In this document: positions 26,078 through 34,955 of the stretch, piece after piece
Layout: the number at the start of each line of letters is the position of its first letter
Numbering within the stretch: the first letter of the stretch is position 1
Assembly: GCA_016717305.1 (NCBI GenBank)
Contig: JADKFY010000007.1
Coordinates: forward strand, 124,001 to 188,000
Length of the DNA: 64,000 nucleotides
Direction of reading: 5' to 3'
From: Flavobacteriales bacterium
GTDB lineage: Bacteria > Bacteroidota > Bacteroidia > Flavobacteriales_F > PHOS-HE28
Made by a program: the position numbers and the translations under genes
The notes under the pieces: model-generated
Database searches by the model: none
What the model was told of the DNA's origin: nothing
Seen by the model: only the letters and a program-made list of their open reading frames with translations

Positions 26078-27182
26078 TGGTGATCTTTTTGTCGTGGGTG
26101 AGGTGGAAGAAGCGCACATCCAAGTCCAAGCCGTCCATGGCGCGGTGCAGTCGTGTGGCATCGGTGTCGGTAACAAGCACTTGACCAAAACGTTGGTCCC
26201 GCATCAATTGTAGCAAGTGCCGCATCCGTTGGGGGTCGATCTTGTCGAAGATATCATCCAACAACAGGATGGGCCGGATCCCGCTGCGGGTCTGGGTAAG
26301 ATCGAATTGCGCCAATTTCAGGGCGATCAAATAGGTCTTCTGTTGGCCTTGCGATCCATAACGTTTCAACGGTTGATCATCTATGGTGAAGACCAGATCA
26401 TCTTTATGAACGCCTTGTGTTGTGTACTGTGCCGACCTGTCCCGTGGCCAGGCTTGTGCCAGCAATTCAGCCATCGGCACTTCGCCCACCGCGGACTTGT
26501 ATTGCAGGGCTACCTTTTCCGGACCCGCACTGATCCCTTGGTAGTGCTGCTCCAACAGCGGGACCATTTCACCCATAAAGGCTTCGCGTACTTGATGCAC
26601 GTGTGTCCCGTTGGCGATCAATTGTTCATCCCACGGGGCCAATTCATCCAACGAGCCGTTGCCCCGTTCAGCGAATTGCTTCAACATGGCATTACGCTGG
26701 GTAAGCGAGCGGTTGTAGCGCATCAGCGCCTCCAAATACCCACGATCGAACTGCGCGATCAAGCCATCGAGGAATTTGCGTCGCACTTCGGACCCGTCAA
26801 GCACCAATTGCCCGTCGTACGGGGTGATCATCACCACGGGGAAACGCCCTACATGATCGGCCAATCGGTCATATTCCTTGCGGTTCCGGCTCAATATCTT
26901 CCGCTGCCCTTGGCGTACGCTGCACAGAACATTGTCCTCGCCTGCAGCGGTTTGCATGGCACCCTGCACCATGAAGAGCGTTTCTCCGTGCAGGATGTTG
27001 TGGAGGTCCACCGGGTCGAAATAGCTCTTGGCCATGGACAGGTAGTGCACGGCATCGAGCAAATTGGTCTTCCCCACCCCGTTCGGGCCCACGAAGCAGT
27101 TCACTTCCGGACCCAGTGCCACTTCCACCTCGTGGTGGTTGCGAAAGTGCATCAGGTTCAGGCGTGAAAGATGATAGCTCAT
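26049..27182 (-). CDS. recF: DNA replication and repair protein RecF
   Basis: A 377-residue SMC-like ATPase with Walker A GPNGVGKTN near residue 30, signature-type YGSQGQQKTYLIALKLAQF and Walker B ILLLDDIFDKID. It loads RecA at gaps together with RecOR. The ATG at 27182 is chosen because homologues begin at the LSRLNLMHFRNH strand; the frame is open for another 74 codons upstream with no match. A TACCTTTA element, one mismatch from the -7 consensus, lies just upstream. Confidence 0.95.
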   Translation of the reverse strand: MSYHLSRLNLMHFRNHHEVEVALGPEVNCFVGPNGVGKTNLLDAVHYLSMAKSYFDPVDLHNILHGETLFMVQGAMQTAAGEDNVLCSVRQGQRKILSRNRKEYDRLADHVGRFPVVMITPYDGQLVLDGSEVRRKFLDGLIAQFDRGYLEALMRYNRSLTQRNAMLKQFAERGNGSLDELAPWDEQLIANGTHVHQVREAFMGEMVPLLEQHYQGISAGPEKVALQYKSAVGEVPMAELLAQAWPRDRSAQYTTQGVHKDDLVFTIDDQPLKRYGSQGQQKTYLIALKLAQFDLTQTRSGIRPILLLDDIFDKIDPQRMRHLLQLMRDQRFGQVLVTDTDATRLHRAMDGLDLDVRFFHLTHDKKITSEKVERTVA

Positions 27183-27410
27183 GGGGGCGGTAAAGGTAGG
27201 CGTGATCAAATGAGGGTGTGACAGAGTCCGACGCTCATTGGCAGGTGATCGGTCATGCGGCTTGGCCGAAATCGACGCTCTTTGGCAAGGGATCGCTTCC
27301 TGATCGTCGCAATGACCTTGCCAATGGCGGTGACCCTCCTTCGAGGGCACGATCGACACCCCCTTTTTCATAACCGAAAGCGTCGGTGTACCAGAAGTGC
27401 TCAAAAGGTC

Positions 27411-27418
27411 TACTTTTG
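27411..27418 (+). promoter_or_regulatory. -7 element of the TPR-ribH unit
   Basis: TACTTTTG matches TAnnTTTG exactly, 18 nt before the ATG at 27437, in the gap divergent from recF. No TTG at the ideal -33 position. Confidence 0.5.
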
Positions 27419-27436
27419 CCGCTCCTTAGACCGACC

Positions 27437-28138
27437 ATGAGCAATAAGATCCATTCCCACGACACCAAGGATGCACCTGCAAAGGATGTGGACCTCGGTG
27501 AAGTGTACAGCCGCAGCGAACTCTTTTTGGAGAACAACAAAAAGGCCATCACCATTGGGGTGGTCGGTCTGCTTGTAGTGGTTGGTGGCCTAATGGGCTA
27601 CAAGAAATTCATAGCAGAACCCAAGGCCAAGGAAGCCAGTGAGCTGGTTTGGAAGGCCGAGTACTATTTCGAGATCGATTCGTTGGACCGTGCACTGAAC
27701 GGTGACGACCAATGGCCGGGTTTCGCAACCATTGCACAGGACTATGGTAGCACCCCTACCGGGAAGTTGGCGAACTATTACCTGGGAGCCATCCACATGC
27801 AAAAAGGCAACTTCGAGGAAGCCCTGGACCACTACAAGAAGGCCGATCCGGATGACGATATTTTGCGCGTAATGGCCGTTGGCAACCAAGGCGATGCACT
27901 CGTTGAACTCGGTCGAAATGATGAAGCCGTGAAGCAGTTCGAGAAAGCAGCTGGCATGGAGATCAATGAACTCACCACCCCAATGTACTTGATGAAAGCA
28001 GGCATTCTGCACCAACAAGCGAACAACTGGGGTGCTGCTGCCAAAGCCTTCAATCGGATCGCAAGCGAATTCCCCACCAGCCAAGAAGCCAATAACGCCA
28101 AGAAATACGCCGGGCGTGCTGAGGCCATGGGAGGTTAG
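27437..28138 (+). CDS. Membrane-anchored TPR protein (YfgM/CpoB-like)
   Basis: A 233-residue protein with a soluble N-terminus, one membrane segment at about 37-57 (AITIGVVGLLVVVGGLMGY) and a periplasmic C-terminal TPR region (ANYYLGAIHMQKGNFEEALD is one repeat). The topology resembles YfgM-type Sec-associated TPR proteins. From memory, a TPR protein between recF and ribH recurs in Bacteroidota. Partner unknown. Its TAG stop coincides with the first heptad of element B. Confidence 0.8.
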   Translation: MSNKIHSHDTKDAPAKDVDLGEVYSRSELFLENNKKAITIGVVGLLVVVGGLMGYKKFIAEPKAKEASELVWKAEYYFEIDSLDRALNGDDQWPGFATIAQDYGSTPTGKLANYYLGAIHMQKGNFEEALDHYKKADPDDDILRVMAVGNQGDALVELGRNDEAVKQFEKAAGMEINELTTPMYLMKAGILHQQANNWGAAAKAFNRIASEFPTSQEANNAKKYAGRAEAMGG

Positions 28139-28235
28139 GTGCTGGACATTGGTTTCTGGCCACTGGCCCTTTGTTCTGAATGGATGAATTCGCTGTATCA
28201 AGTAGTGAATAGCCAGTAGCTATCGGCTACGGCTA
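28136..28235. repeat. Inverted heptad-array element B (TGGCYAY words)
   Basis: Left arm 28136-28177 reads in 7-nt steps TAGGTGC, TGGACAT, TGGTTTC, TGGCCAC, TGGCCCT, TTGTTCT. After a 24-nt spacer, the right arm 28202-28235 has complements TAGCCG, TAGCCGA, TAGCTAC, TGGCTAT, TCACTAC. It occupies the gap between the TPR gene and ribH. Confidence 0.75.
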
Positions 28236-28249
28236 GGAGCTTCCTAAAA

Positions 28250-28735
28250 ATGGCAACTTCCGAACACAACCTTTCCAACTACGACCCTGCGGGCGTTCCC
28301 AGTGGTGCCGGACTCAAGTTCGCGCTGGTGGTGAGCGAATGGAACCACGACGTGACCGATGCACTGCGGGCCGGGGCCAAACAAACCTTACTGGACCATG
28401 GCGTGGCACCAGCCGATATTGTTGAAGCGTGGGTGCCCGGCAGTTTCGAATTGGCAGGCGGTGCCCAGTTCCTGCTGGAAAAAGGCGGTCTGGACGGCGT
28501 GATCTGCTTGGGCAGCGTCGTGCGCGGAGAAACCCCGCATTTCGATTTCGTGTGCCAAGGAGCCACCCAAGGGATCATGAACGTTGGCCTCAAGTTCAGT
28601 TTACCTGTGATCTTCGGCCTGCTTACTGATGATACATTACAACAGGCCAAGGACCGAAGTGGCGGCAAGCATGGTAACAAGGGCGTTGATTGCGCTGTGG
28701 CCGTGTTGAAGATGGCGGCTTTGAAGGGTAAATAG
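28250..28735 (+). CDS. ribH: 6,7-dimethyl-8-ribityllumazine synthase
   Basis: A 161-residue lumazine synthase: FALVVSEWNHDVTDALRAGA near the N-terminus, VPGSFELAGGAQFL, and the active-site region VICLGSVVRGETPHFDFVC with its catalytic His. It makes the riboflavin precursor from the RibA/RibD branch products. Full length. Its TAG stop is the first three bases of the half heptad array that follows. Confidence 0.96.
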   Translation: MATSEHNLSNYDPAGVPSGAGLKFALVVSEWNHDVTDALRAGAKQTLLDHGVAPADIVEAWVPGSFELAGGAQFLLEKGGLDGVICLGSVVRGETPHFDFVCQGATQGIMNVGLKFSLPVIFGLLTDDTLQQAKDRSGGKHGNKGVDCAVAVLKMAALKGK

Positions 28736-28767
28736 TTTCTGGCGACTAGCTGCTGGCTACAGCGACC
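28733..28767. repeat. Half heptad array C (single arm)
   Basis: TAGTTTC, TGGCGAC, TAGCTGC, TGGCTAC in exact 7-nt steps (28733-28760), then AGCGACC. The words are those of elements B and D. No reverse-oriented partner arm is visible before or after the MITE, so this looks like a broken element. Confidence 0.6.
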
Positions 28768-28814
28768 TCAGCAATTTGGCTCACTTGGGACCAGGAGCGA
28801 CGCTAACCACGGAA

Positions 28815-28831
28815 GGGGGGGGGGGGGGGGG
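28815..28831 (+). repeat. Homopolymer of 17 G
   Basis: An uninterrupted run of 17 G in a non-coding gap, 9 bp left of the MITE. Such a tract is either hypermutable in the population or a sequencing/assembly artefact; no promoter or gene start at a useful distance suggests phase variation. Confidence 0.9.
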
Positions 28832-28839
28832 CAATGTCC

Positions 28840-28994
28840 TAGAGCGCATCTCAAAATAGTTTTTGGAAGCGAATGAGGATTTGTGACCATGCGAGGCGCC
28901 AAAGCGCAGCGGTGGCTATGTGAGACTTTTGCAACGAAGCAGGGGCGTGAAAGACACATTCGCAGCCCGAAGGATTATTTTGAGATGCGCTCTA
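28840..28994. mobile_element. MITE-like element with 19-bp terminal inverted repeats and TA ends
   Basis: The 19 bp at 28840-28858 (TAGAGCGCATCTCAAAATA) are the exact reverse complement of 28976-28994. Similarity continues inwards with GCGAATG on both sides. Each end carries TA, which could be the target-site duplication of an IS630/Tc1-mariner-type transposase. No coding capacity, total 155 bp, so it is non-autonomous. Located between ribH and the PorT-like gene. Confidence 0.75.
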
Positions 28995-29040
28995 ACCAAT
29001 TTTGTGTTCTCATTTCCCCGCTTTGGCCGATCTTCGTGGC

Positions 29041-29673
29041 ATGCGTCGCATCGTCCTCATCACCCTCCTTCTCCCCACTTTGCTCATTGCCCAAACGCGC
29101 AGTGGCCCCAGAGCAGGTCTGTCGTTGGCGACCATTTCAAGTGGACAGTTGTTCCAGTGGAACGGACTACCCCAAGTGGGTCCTATTCTGGGTTATAGCT
29201 TCGAGGTGAAATGGACGGAACAGGCCGCTTTCCTGATCGAGCCGATGTACATTTCCAAAGGCAGCTTTATACGAAACGCGCAGTTCGATCAGAATACAAG
29301 TACGCGCTATGGGTACTTGGAACTTCCGATCATCTTGAAATTGTCATTGGGCAAGGACCCGGGCGGGATCTTCCTCAGCGGCGGTATCATGGGCGGCTAT
29401 TGGCTCACCGGAAGGCAAGTCTCCAAGGTAAGTGGGGTCACGCAGTACAATACGCAATACGACCTTTCCCAGACCAACCGTCGTTTCCAATACGGCGCGG
29501 CGCTGGGCCTTGGGGTTGATAAGGGCAACTTCTCCTTCGAGTCCCGCGTTCAGACCAGCTTATCGCCCTTCAACCCGGTGTACCAAGCACAGAACTTGGT
29601 GATCGGCCTGCACTTCACCTACTACATTCCGAGGAAAGCGGACCGCGAGCGCAAGAAGGAGTTGGACGAATAG
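29041..29673 (+). CDS. Outer-membrane beta-barrel protein, PorT-like
   Basis: A 210-residue protein with signal peptide MRRIVLITLLLPTLLIAQ, then alternating amphipathic strands starting GPRAGLSLATISSGQ and ending in an aromatic strand LVIGLHFTYYIPRK, the pattern of PorT/OmpA-like 8-stranded barrels of Bacteroidota. The ATG at 29041 is chosen for the signal peptide. Followed 101 bp later by T9SS cargo genes. Whether it has a secretion role is unknown. Confidence 0.75.
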   Translation: MRRIVLITLLLPTLLIAQTRSGPRAGLSLATISSGQLFQWNGLPQVGPILGYSFEVKWTEQAAFLIEPMYISKGSFIRNAQFDQNTSTRYGYLELPIILKLSLGKDPGGIFLSGGIMGGYWLTGRQVSKVSGVTQYNTQYDLSQTNRRFQYGAALGLGVDKGNFSFESRVQTSLSPFNPVYQAQNLVIGLHFTYYIPRKADRERKKELDE

Positions 29674-29774
29674 TGAGTGAAGCGTCCGTTCCACGTGCAT
29701 TGAATTTCAGGTTTTGCCTAGGCAGTTTTCTCAAAAAAGGATCGTTTACATTGGTATACCCTAACCGGAACACC

Positions 29775-32759
29775 ATGCGCACCATCGATCTCCTTTTGTT
29801 GGCCTTTTCAGTGTTCTTCGCTCTGAATTCAAGCGCGCAATGCACCGGGTCCGGTGCCATCATTGTTCCCAATGAAAATTGGTTGCTCCCGACCTATCCA
29901 CCCATTCAACCTGCGCCACCATGGGGAGGCAATAACCCGCCCACTTCTTCTGGTCCGGTGATCAGTGCAGCCTGTACTTCAGCAGGCTATCGCCAGAATT
30001 GTATCCTGTGCCCTGCGACCTGGGAAGTGGAAGTGGCACCGACCAACCGTGCTTTCATTTACTTGTGCAAAGGGAATACGTACTTGTTCTCCACTTGTGG
30101 ATCAACCGAGCTTTGGGACTCGCAGATCACCATTACCTCTTCCGTCAATGTGGTCATGGCTTTTGATGATGACGGGTGCGGTGATGGCGATGGGCACGCT
30201 TCGATCCAATTCTCCCCACAGGTATCACAAGTGTATTTCATAAGAGTGGACAATTCGACATGCAATTCGGATACAAGCCAACATGCGTTATTGCGGATCC
30301 AATGCATGGCCGCTGCATGCCCACCCGCTGGTGACAATCCTTGTGCGAGCGACCCAGCGCCATCGTGCAATCCGAACTTTGAGCAGTGCGCTTCGATCTC
30401 AGGTGCTATTCCACTGCAAGTGAACGGCACCATTTGCACTCCCACCCAAGCCACTACAATTGAAGCTACCGCCACTACGAACATCAACCCACCTGTGTGC
30501 GGCGGTTACCCCAATAATGGCGATGTGTGGTTCAACGTGGTGATCCCTACCAGTGGCAACGTGTTGTTTGAAATAGAACATATTTCAGCAAGCAACTTGG
30601 CCATGGAATGGTATACCGCAGATGATTGTACTGGACCATTCTTTCCTGAAGGATGCAATGCCGATCCCGTTCCCGGAGTTGTGACCGCACCACGGATCAT
30701 CGTGGGTCGGCCCGATCTTGCCGGGCAAGAAGTGTTCATCCGAGTGTGGCCGCAGAACAATGTCGCCAACGGTGGCTCCTTTACCATTTGCGCAAGGGAG
30801 TTCGACCCACCAGCGAATGACTCGCCATGCGATGCTGCAATGCTGCCGGTGAATGAAACATGCGCGCCCCAGCAGTTTACGTTGATGGATGCGACATTGT
30901 CCTCTGGTGTCGTGTTCAGCCCGGCGACCCCGACCTGTGGGTCGCCGATTCTCCTTGGCGATGTGTGGATGCAAGCGATCGCACCGGCATCCGGAAGGAT
31001 CACGATCCAGTTGAATGCGGTGGATACGATGAACTTGGGCATGGCGGCATACACGTTGGGTAGTGACCCATGCGCAATTGGCCCTTTTCTACAGATCAGT
31101 TGCACAACGGTCAATTTTGCCGACACGGTCGTTATGAACGTGCCGGATGTTACGGCCGGAACTACGGTGTTCCTGCGCGTTTGGAACCGGACATCGAACC
31201 TCGGTGCCTTCTCAATTTGCACAATTCCAACACCCGCACCGGCCAATGATGATCCCTGTGGTGCTTTCGCGTTGAACTTGGTCCATGGCTGCCTGCCGAT
31301 CAATGTTGGCATGTACGGGGCCACACCATCAGCCCTTCCTCCATCTTTGAGTTGTTCCAATTGGACCACCGATGTGTGGTATACGGTGACCGTGCCGGAC
31401 AACGGTGCTTTTGTACTGAATACGGATGATGGGTCCATCAACGATGCAGCATTCGAATTCTACAGCGCTGTTTCGGGATCATGTGCGAATGATGATCTGG
31501 TCTTGGAAGCGATCCCCAACACGTGCAGAACGAATGGAAGCACAAATGCCGGGGCGGTTTTCATGCCAAGTGACACCATCGTTGGACTTGACCCGGGTAG
31601 CCAAGTGTGGATCCGGATCATGAATGAAACCGTGATCTCTGGAAATTTGGCGCTCTGTGCAGGTTATACCGATACACTGCCGATCGTTCCACTTTCTTCT
31701 TGCTTTATTACATTGAACATGTATGATAGTGCTGGCGATGGTTGGGGCGGATCCTATGTTACGATCAATGTCGGTGCCGTGCCAACCAACTACACATTGC
31801 CTATTGGCGGTAGCGGAAGCGTGAGCATACCCATAATTCCCATTCAGCCATACACCATTGTCTACACCGCAATTGGTGGTCACCAGAACGAGATCTCGTA
31901 CACTGTGAACAACTACTATGGAGCGGTCCTGTACTCATCCCCTTCCATACCAACACCAGGATTCAATTCTGCTGGTACGATGGGTTGCAACGAGTCCCCC
32001 CCATCTGATTGCAATAGTTCTCTATTTCGACAATACCCGAACAACTTCAGCGCAAGTTCATCTTTGAATGACAATGGATGGGTCGAGGACTTGATCGAAA
32101 CCAACCGCGGTTGCTTGATCGCGAATGAGCAACTCGGGACTTGGTACCGAATTGCCGTAACAATTGATGGCCCATTATTTTTCCAACTCACACCAACCGG
32201 AACTGGCGGCCAAGACCTCGATTTCGCCCTTTGGGGACCACTTGCCCCTGTGGTCTGCCCTCCTGCTTCAGAGCCCATCCGCTGTTCGTACGCCGCTACC
32301 CTGGACCCGACCGGATTGAACATGACCGCCCTTGATCTTTCTGAAGGTGCCACTGGAGATGGTTGGGTCAAGTTCGTCGGTGCAATGGCTGGCGAGAACT
32401 ACCTGCTTTACGTGACAACGCATGACTCAACTCCTTCAACATTCACGCTAACGAATGATTTGACCATTGGCCTGGCGGAAGGTATTACGGATGGAATGCA
32501 ACCGCTCCTGATCTTCCCCAACCCTACCAACGGCACAGCCACACTGCGCTGCACGCTGCCCAATGCAGGCAAGTATTCCGTCCTTGTCATTGATGCCGCC
32601 GGAAGGACCATATCCACGATCCCTTGGAGCGGCACCGACGGTCAACAGGACATTCAGATCGCCACGGAAACCTTTGAGGCCGGGGCTTACTTGATCGAGG
32701 TGCGCGATGCGAATGGATCGCTGGTCGGAAGATCCCGGTTGATGAAGTCGGAGCGGTGA
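29775..32759 (+). CDS. Large secreted protein with T9SS type A sorting domain (paralog 1)
   Basis: A 994-residue protein with signal peptide (LLLLAFSVFFALNSSAQC), then about four Cys-rich beta-sandwich modules of roughly 120 residues each (WYTVTVPDNGAFVLNTDDG is a typical core), and a CFITLNMYDSAGDGWGGSY motif near residue 640. The C-terminal 75 residues, beginning LLIFPNPTNGTATLRC, are a T9SS type A sorting domain, so the protein is exported and probably anchored at the surface. The ATG at 29775 starts the signal peptide. A close paralog follows 87 bp downstream. Confidence 0.85.
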   Translation: MRTIDLLLLAFSVFFALNSSAQCTGSGAIIVPNENWLLPTYPPIQPAPPWGGNNPPTSSGPVISAACTSAGYRQNCILCPATWEVEVAPTNRAFIYLCKGNTYLFSTCGSTELWDSQITITSSVNVVMAFDDDGCGDGDGHASIQFSPQVSQVYFIRVDNSTCNSDTSQHALLRIQCMAAACPPAGDNPCASDPAPSCNPNFEQCASISGAIPLQVNGTICTPTQATTIEATATTNINPPVCGGYPNNGDVWFNVVIPTSGNVLFEIEHISASNLAMEWYTADDCTGPFFPEGCNADPVPGVVTAPRIIVGRPDLAGQEVFIRVWPQNNVANGGSFTICAREFDPPANDSPCDAAMLPVNETCAPQQFTLMDATLSSGVVFSPATPTCGSPILLGDVWMQAIAPASGRITIQLNAVDTMNLGMAAYTLGSDPCAIGPFLQISCTTVNFADTVVMNVPDVTAGTTVFLRVWNRTSNLGAFSICTIPTPAPANDDPCGAFALNLVHGCLPINVGMYGATPSALPPSLSCSNWTTDVWYTVTVPDNGAFVLNTDDGSINDAAFEFYSAVSGSCANDDLVLEAIPNTCRTNGSTNAGAVFMPSDTIVGLDPGSQVWIRIMNETVISGNLALCAGYTDTLPIVPLSSCFITLNMYDSAGDGWGGSYVTINVGAVPTNYTLPIGGSGSVSIPIIPIQPYTIVYTAIGGHQNEISYTVNNYYGAVLYSSPSIPTPGFNSAGTMGCNESPPSDCNSSLFRQYPNNFSASSSLNDNGWVEDLIETNRGCLIANEQLGTWYRIAVTIDGPLFFQLTPTGTGGQDLDFALWGPLAPVVCPPASEPIRCSYAATLDPTGLNMTALDLSEGATGDGWVKFVGAMAGENYLLYVTTHDSTPSTFTLTNDLTIGLAEGITDGMQPLLIFPNPTNGTATLRCTLPNAGKYSVLVIDAAGRTISTIPWSGTDGQQDIQIATETFEAGAYLIEVRDANGSLVGRSRLMKSER

Positions 32760-32846
32760 TGGAAGTCCCAAAGCTGATCCTTACAGTATAAGCACCGAAA
32801 TCTCGAACTTGTGATCAACCTCCAGTAAGTTCAACGTTCAGCCGAA

Positions 32847-34955
32847 ATGAACCTCAGATCCGTTTTCCTTTTGTTGGCTGTGTTCCTCTACGCCACCTCG
32901 GCATGTAAGGGTCAATGCGTTGGGAATTCAGAACTTGTTCAGAATAATAATTGGTATGGCTCCCTGCAACCCATGAGTCCTCCATGGAGCGGAAACGTTC
33001 CACCAAGTGTGCAAGGAAGTGTGCTGCCGCCCCCCTGTGATGCACCGGGATATGGTACAAACTGCACCATTTGCCCATCAACCTGGAATACCAGCGTTGG
33101 AATTGATCAGTACGTCCTGGTCTATCTCTGCGCTGGCCAGCGATATGAATTCAGTACCTGCGAAACGAGTTATGCTTGGGATGCGCAGTTGACGTTGGTT
33201 GGTCCTGATGGCGCTGTTGTTGGTTTTGATGATGACGGGTGCGGAACACTGAATGGACATGCGGTCCTGCATTATGTTCCGATCATTCCAGGTCAATACA
33301 TCTTGAATGTCAATAATCCTGATTGCGCACCGGAACCTACTTGGAACCTTGTCCAATTGAAGTTCCAGTGCCAACCCATGTACTGCCCCACCGCGGGAAA
33401 TTCGCCATGTGGAGCCACCGGGGGTAACTCATGCAACCCGAACATTGAGGCTTGCCCTGGAAGTCTGGGTTCCGTTCAACTCGGCACTGCGACTTCCCTG
33501 TGCGTACAGTACAGTGCAACAATGAACGGTAGTACGCCTTCAGGTGTTGCACTGGCCGGGTGTGGCATGGAGAATGATCAACCCGACACTTGGTTCACTG
33601 CGATCATGCCTATCAATGGAAAGCTCCTCGTGGTCGTGGAAAACAATGGCTCAATGGATCTAGCCATGGCCTTGTTCACTGCACCCAGTTGCCTTGGACC
33701 ATTCACCCATGAACAATGCAGTGGTGACCTTGTTCCGGGGATCGAGCTTGACCCCACCTTGGAGATCGATCGACCTGACCTGGCCGGTGAGGAAGTCTAC
33801 ATTCGGGTTTGGCAAGAAGGTGGGACAATTGCTGATGGTGCCTTTACCATTTGTATTCGTGATCTGCATCCGGTGAACGACGAACCATGCGGCGCATTGG
33901 CTCTGGACATCAACCTCAGTTGTTTGCCGATCCCACAGGATATGCGCGGTGCTTCGCTTTCTGTTGTGCCCTTGGCCGGATGCAGTTCTCCGACTTCGGA
34001 TACTTGGTACACGGTCCATGTGCCGGAGAATGGAGAATTGCGATTCGACTCGGATGACCTCAGTGTTGCTGATGCAGCGATCGCTTTGTATCGACCGGCA
34101 AGTGGGTCATGTTCTACCAATGACCTGGTGTTGGAGTTGCTGCCGAACGGATGTGCAACCACCGGAAGCACGAATATAGGTGCTGGGAATATGCCGAGCC
34201 TTGCGAACACGGGCCTAACACCCGGAGAGCAGTTATGGTTGCGATTGATGGATGAAAGCGGCTCGAACGGTGAGGCCGCCATTTGTGCCTATCGGTCGGA
34301 TACACTGCCCATTGTGATGTTCGATAGTTGCTTCTACACCCTTCGCATGTATGATACCGGCGGAAATGGATGGGATGGGAGCTACGTTGAGATCTGTTCC
34401 GGTTCGCCCTCGAACTGTTCCTCCTACACGCTGTTCTCAGGCTTTGGAGAAGTGAGCTTCAAGGTTGGCCCGGATGACACGATCATCGGGTTGTACCACC
34501 CGATCGGCGATCACGAGGATGAGATCTCCTTCTTCCTCGAATACGCCGGCGCTGCGGTGGTGGCATCCGTAACGGCTCCACCAGGCAGCGGGTTGGTCCT
34601 TGCCAATGGGAATTTATGCACCTACCCACCGCCGAATTCGTCCGACTGCGTAGGTGCAATTTGGTTGTATGACCCTGTTGGCCCCCCGTTGGGCGGCTGG
34701 TTGTCGAATATCGGAGCCCATGATGACCTGTTCGACACGAATCGAGGATGCCTGGTAGCGAATGAACAATACAACTATTGGTTCAACTTGACCATGACCA
34801 ACAACCGCCCAATTGCATTTGAGTTGACCACGGCAACGATCGCTGGGCAGGATCTTGACTTTGCGTTGTGGGGGCCCATGGATGAATTCGCGTGCCCGCC
34901 GATCGGGATCCGATCCGTTGCTCATATGCCCAAACAACAGGTGGAACAGGAATGA
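32847..34955 (+). CDS. T9SS cargo protein, paralog 2 (N-terminal part, frameshifted)
   Basis: The open frame has 702 residues with signal peptide (VFLLLAVFLYATSACKGQC) and the same module order as paralog 1, including CFYTLRMYDTGGNGWDGSY. It ends abruptly after FALWGPMDEFACPP. Continuation matching paralog 1 (DPIRCSYA) is found in the next frame, one base short at about 34897-34901. The intact gene would run on to about 35.4 kb. Function is presumably the same as its upstream neighbour. Confidence 0.8.
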   Translation: MNLRSVFLLLAVFLYATSACKGQCVGNSELVQNNNWYGSLQPMSPPWSGNVPPSVQGSVLPPPCDAPGYGTNCTICPSTWNTSVGIDQYVLVYLCAGQRYEFSTCETSYAWDAQLTLVGPDGAVVGFDDDGCGTLNGHAVLHYVPIIPGQYILNVNNPDCAPEPTWNLVQLKFQCQPMYCPTAGNSPCGATGGNSCNPNIEACPGSLGSVQLGTATSLCVQYSATMNGSTPSGVALAGCGMENDQPDTWFTAIMPINGKLLVVVENNGSMDLAMALFTAPSCLGPFTHEQCSGDLVPGIELDPTLEIDRPDLAGEEVYIRVWQEGGTIADGAFTICIRDLHPVNDEPCGALALDINLSCLPIPQDMRGASLSVVPLAGCSSPTSDTWYTVHVPENGELRFDSDDLSVADAAIALYRPASGSCSTNDLVLELLPNGCATTGSTNIGAGNMPSLANTGLTPGEQLWLRLMDESGSNGEAAICAYRSDTLPIVMFDSCFYTLRMYDTGGNGWDGSYVEICSGSPSNCSSYTLFSGFGEVSFKVGPDDTIIGLYHPIGDHEDEISFFLEYAGAAVVASVTAPPGSGLVLANGNLCTYPPPNSSDCVGAIWLYDPVGPPLGGWLSNIGAHDDLFDTNRGCLVANEQYNYWFNLTMTNNRPIAFELTTATIAGQDLDFALWGPMDEFACPPIGIRSVAHMPKQQVEQE

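Noticed and set aside
26188..27404. Upstream ATG extensions of recF and the dciA-like gene
   Set aside because: Added residues match no family, and the shorter starts align with conserved N-termini.
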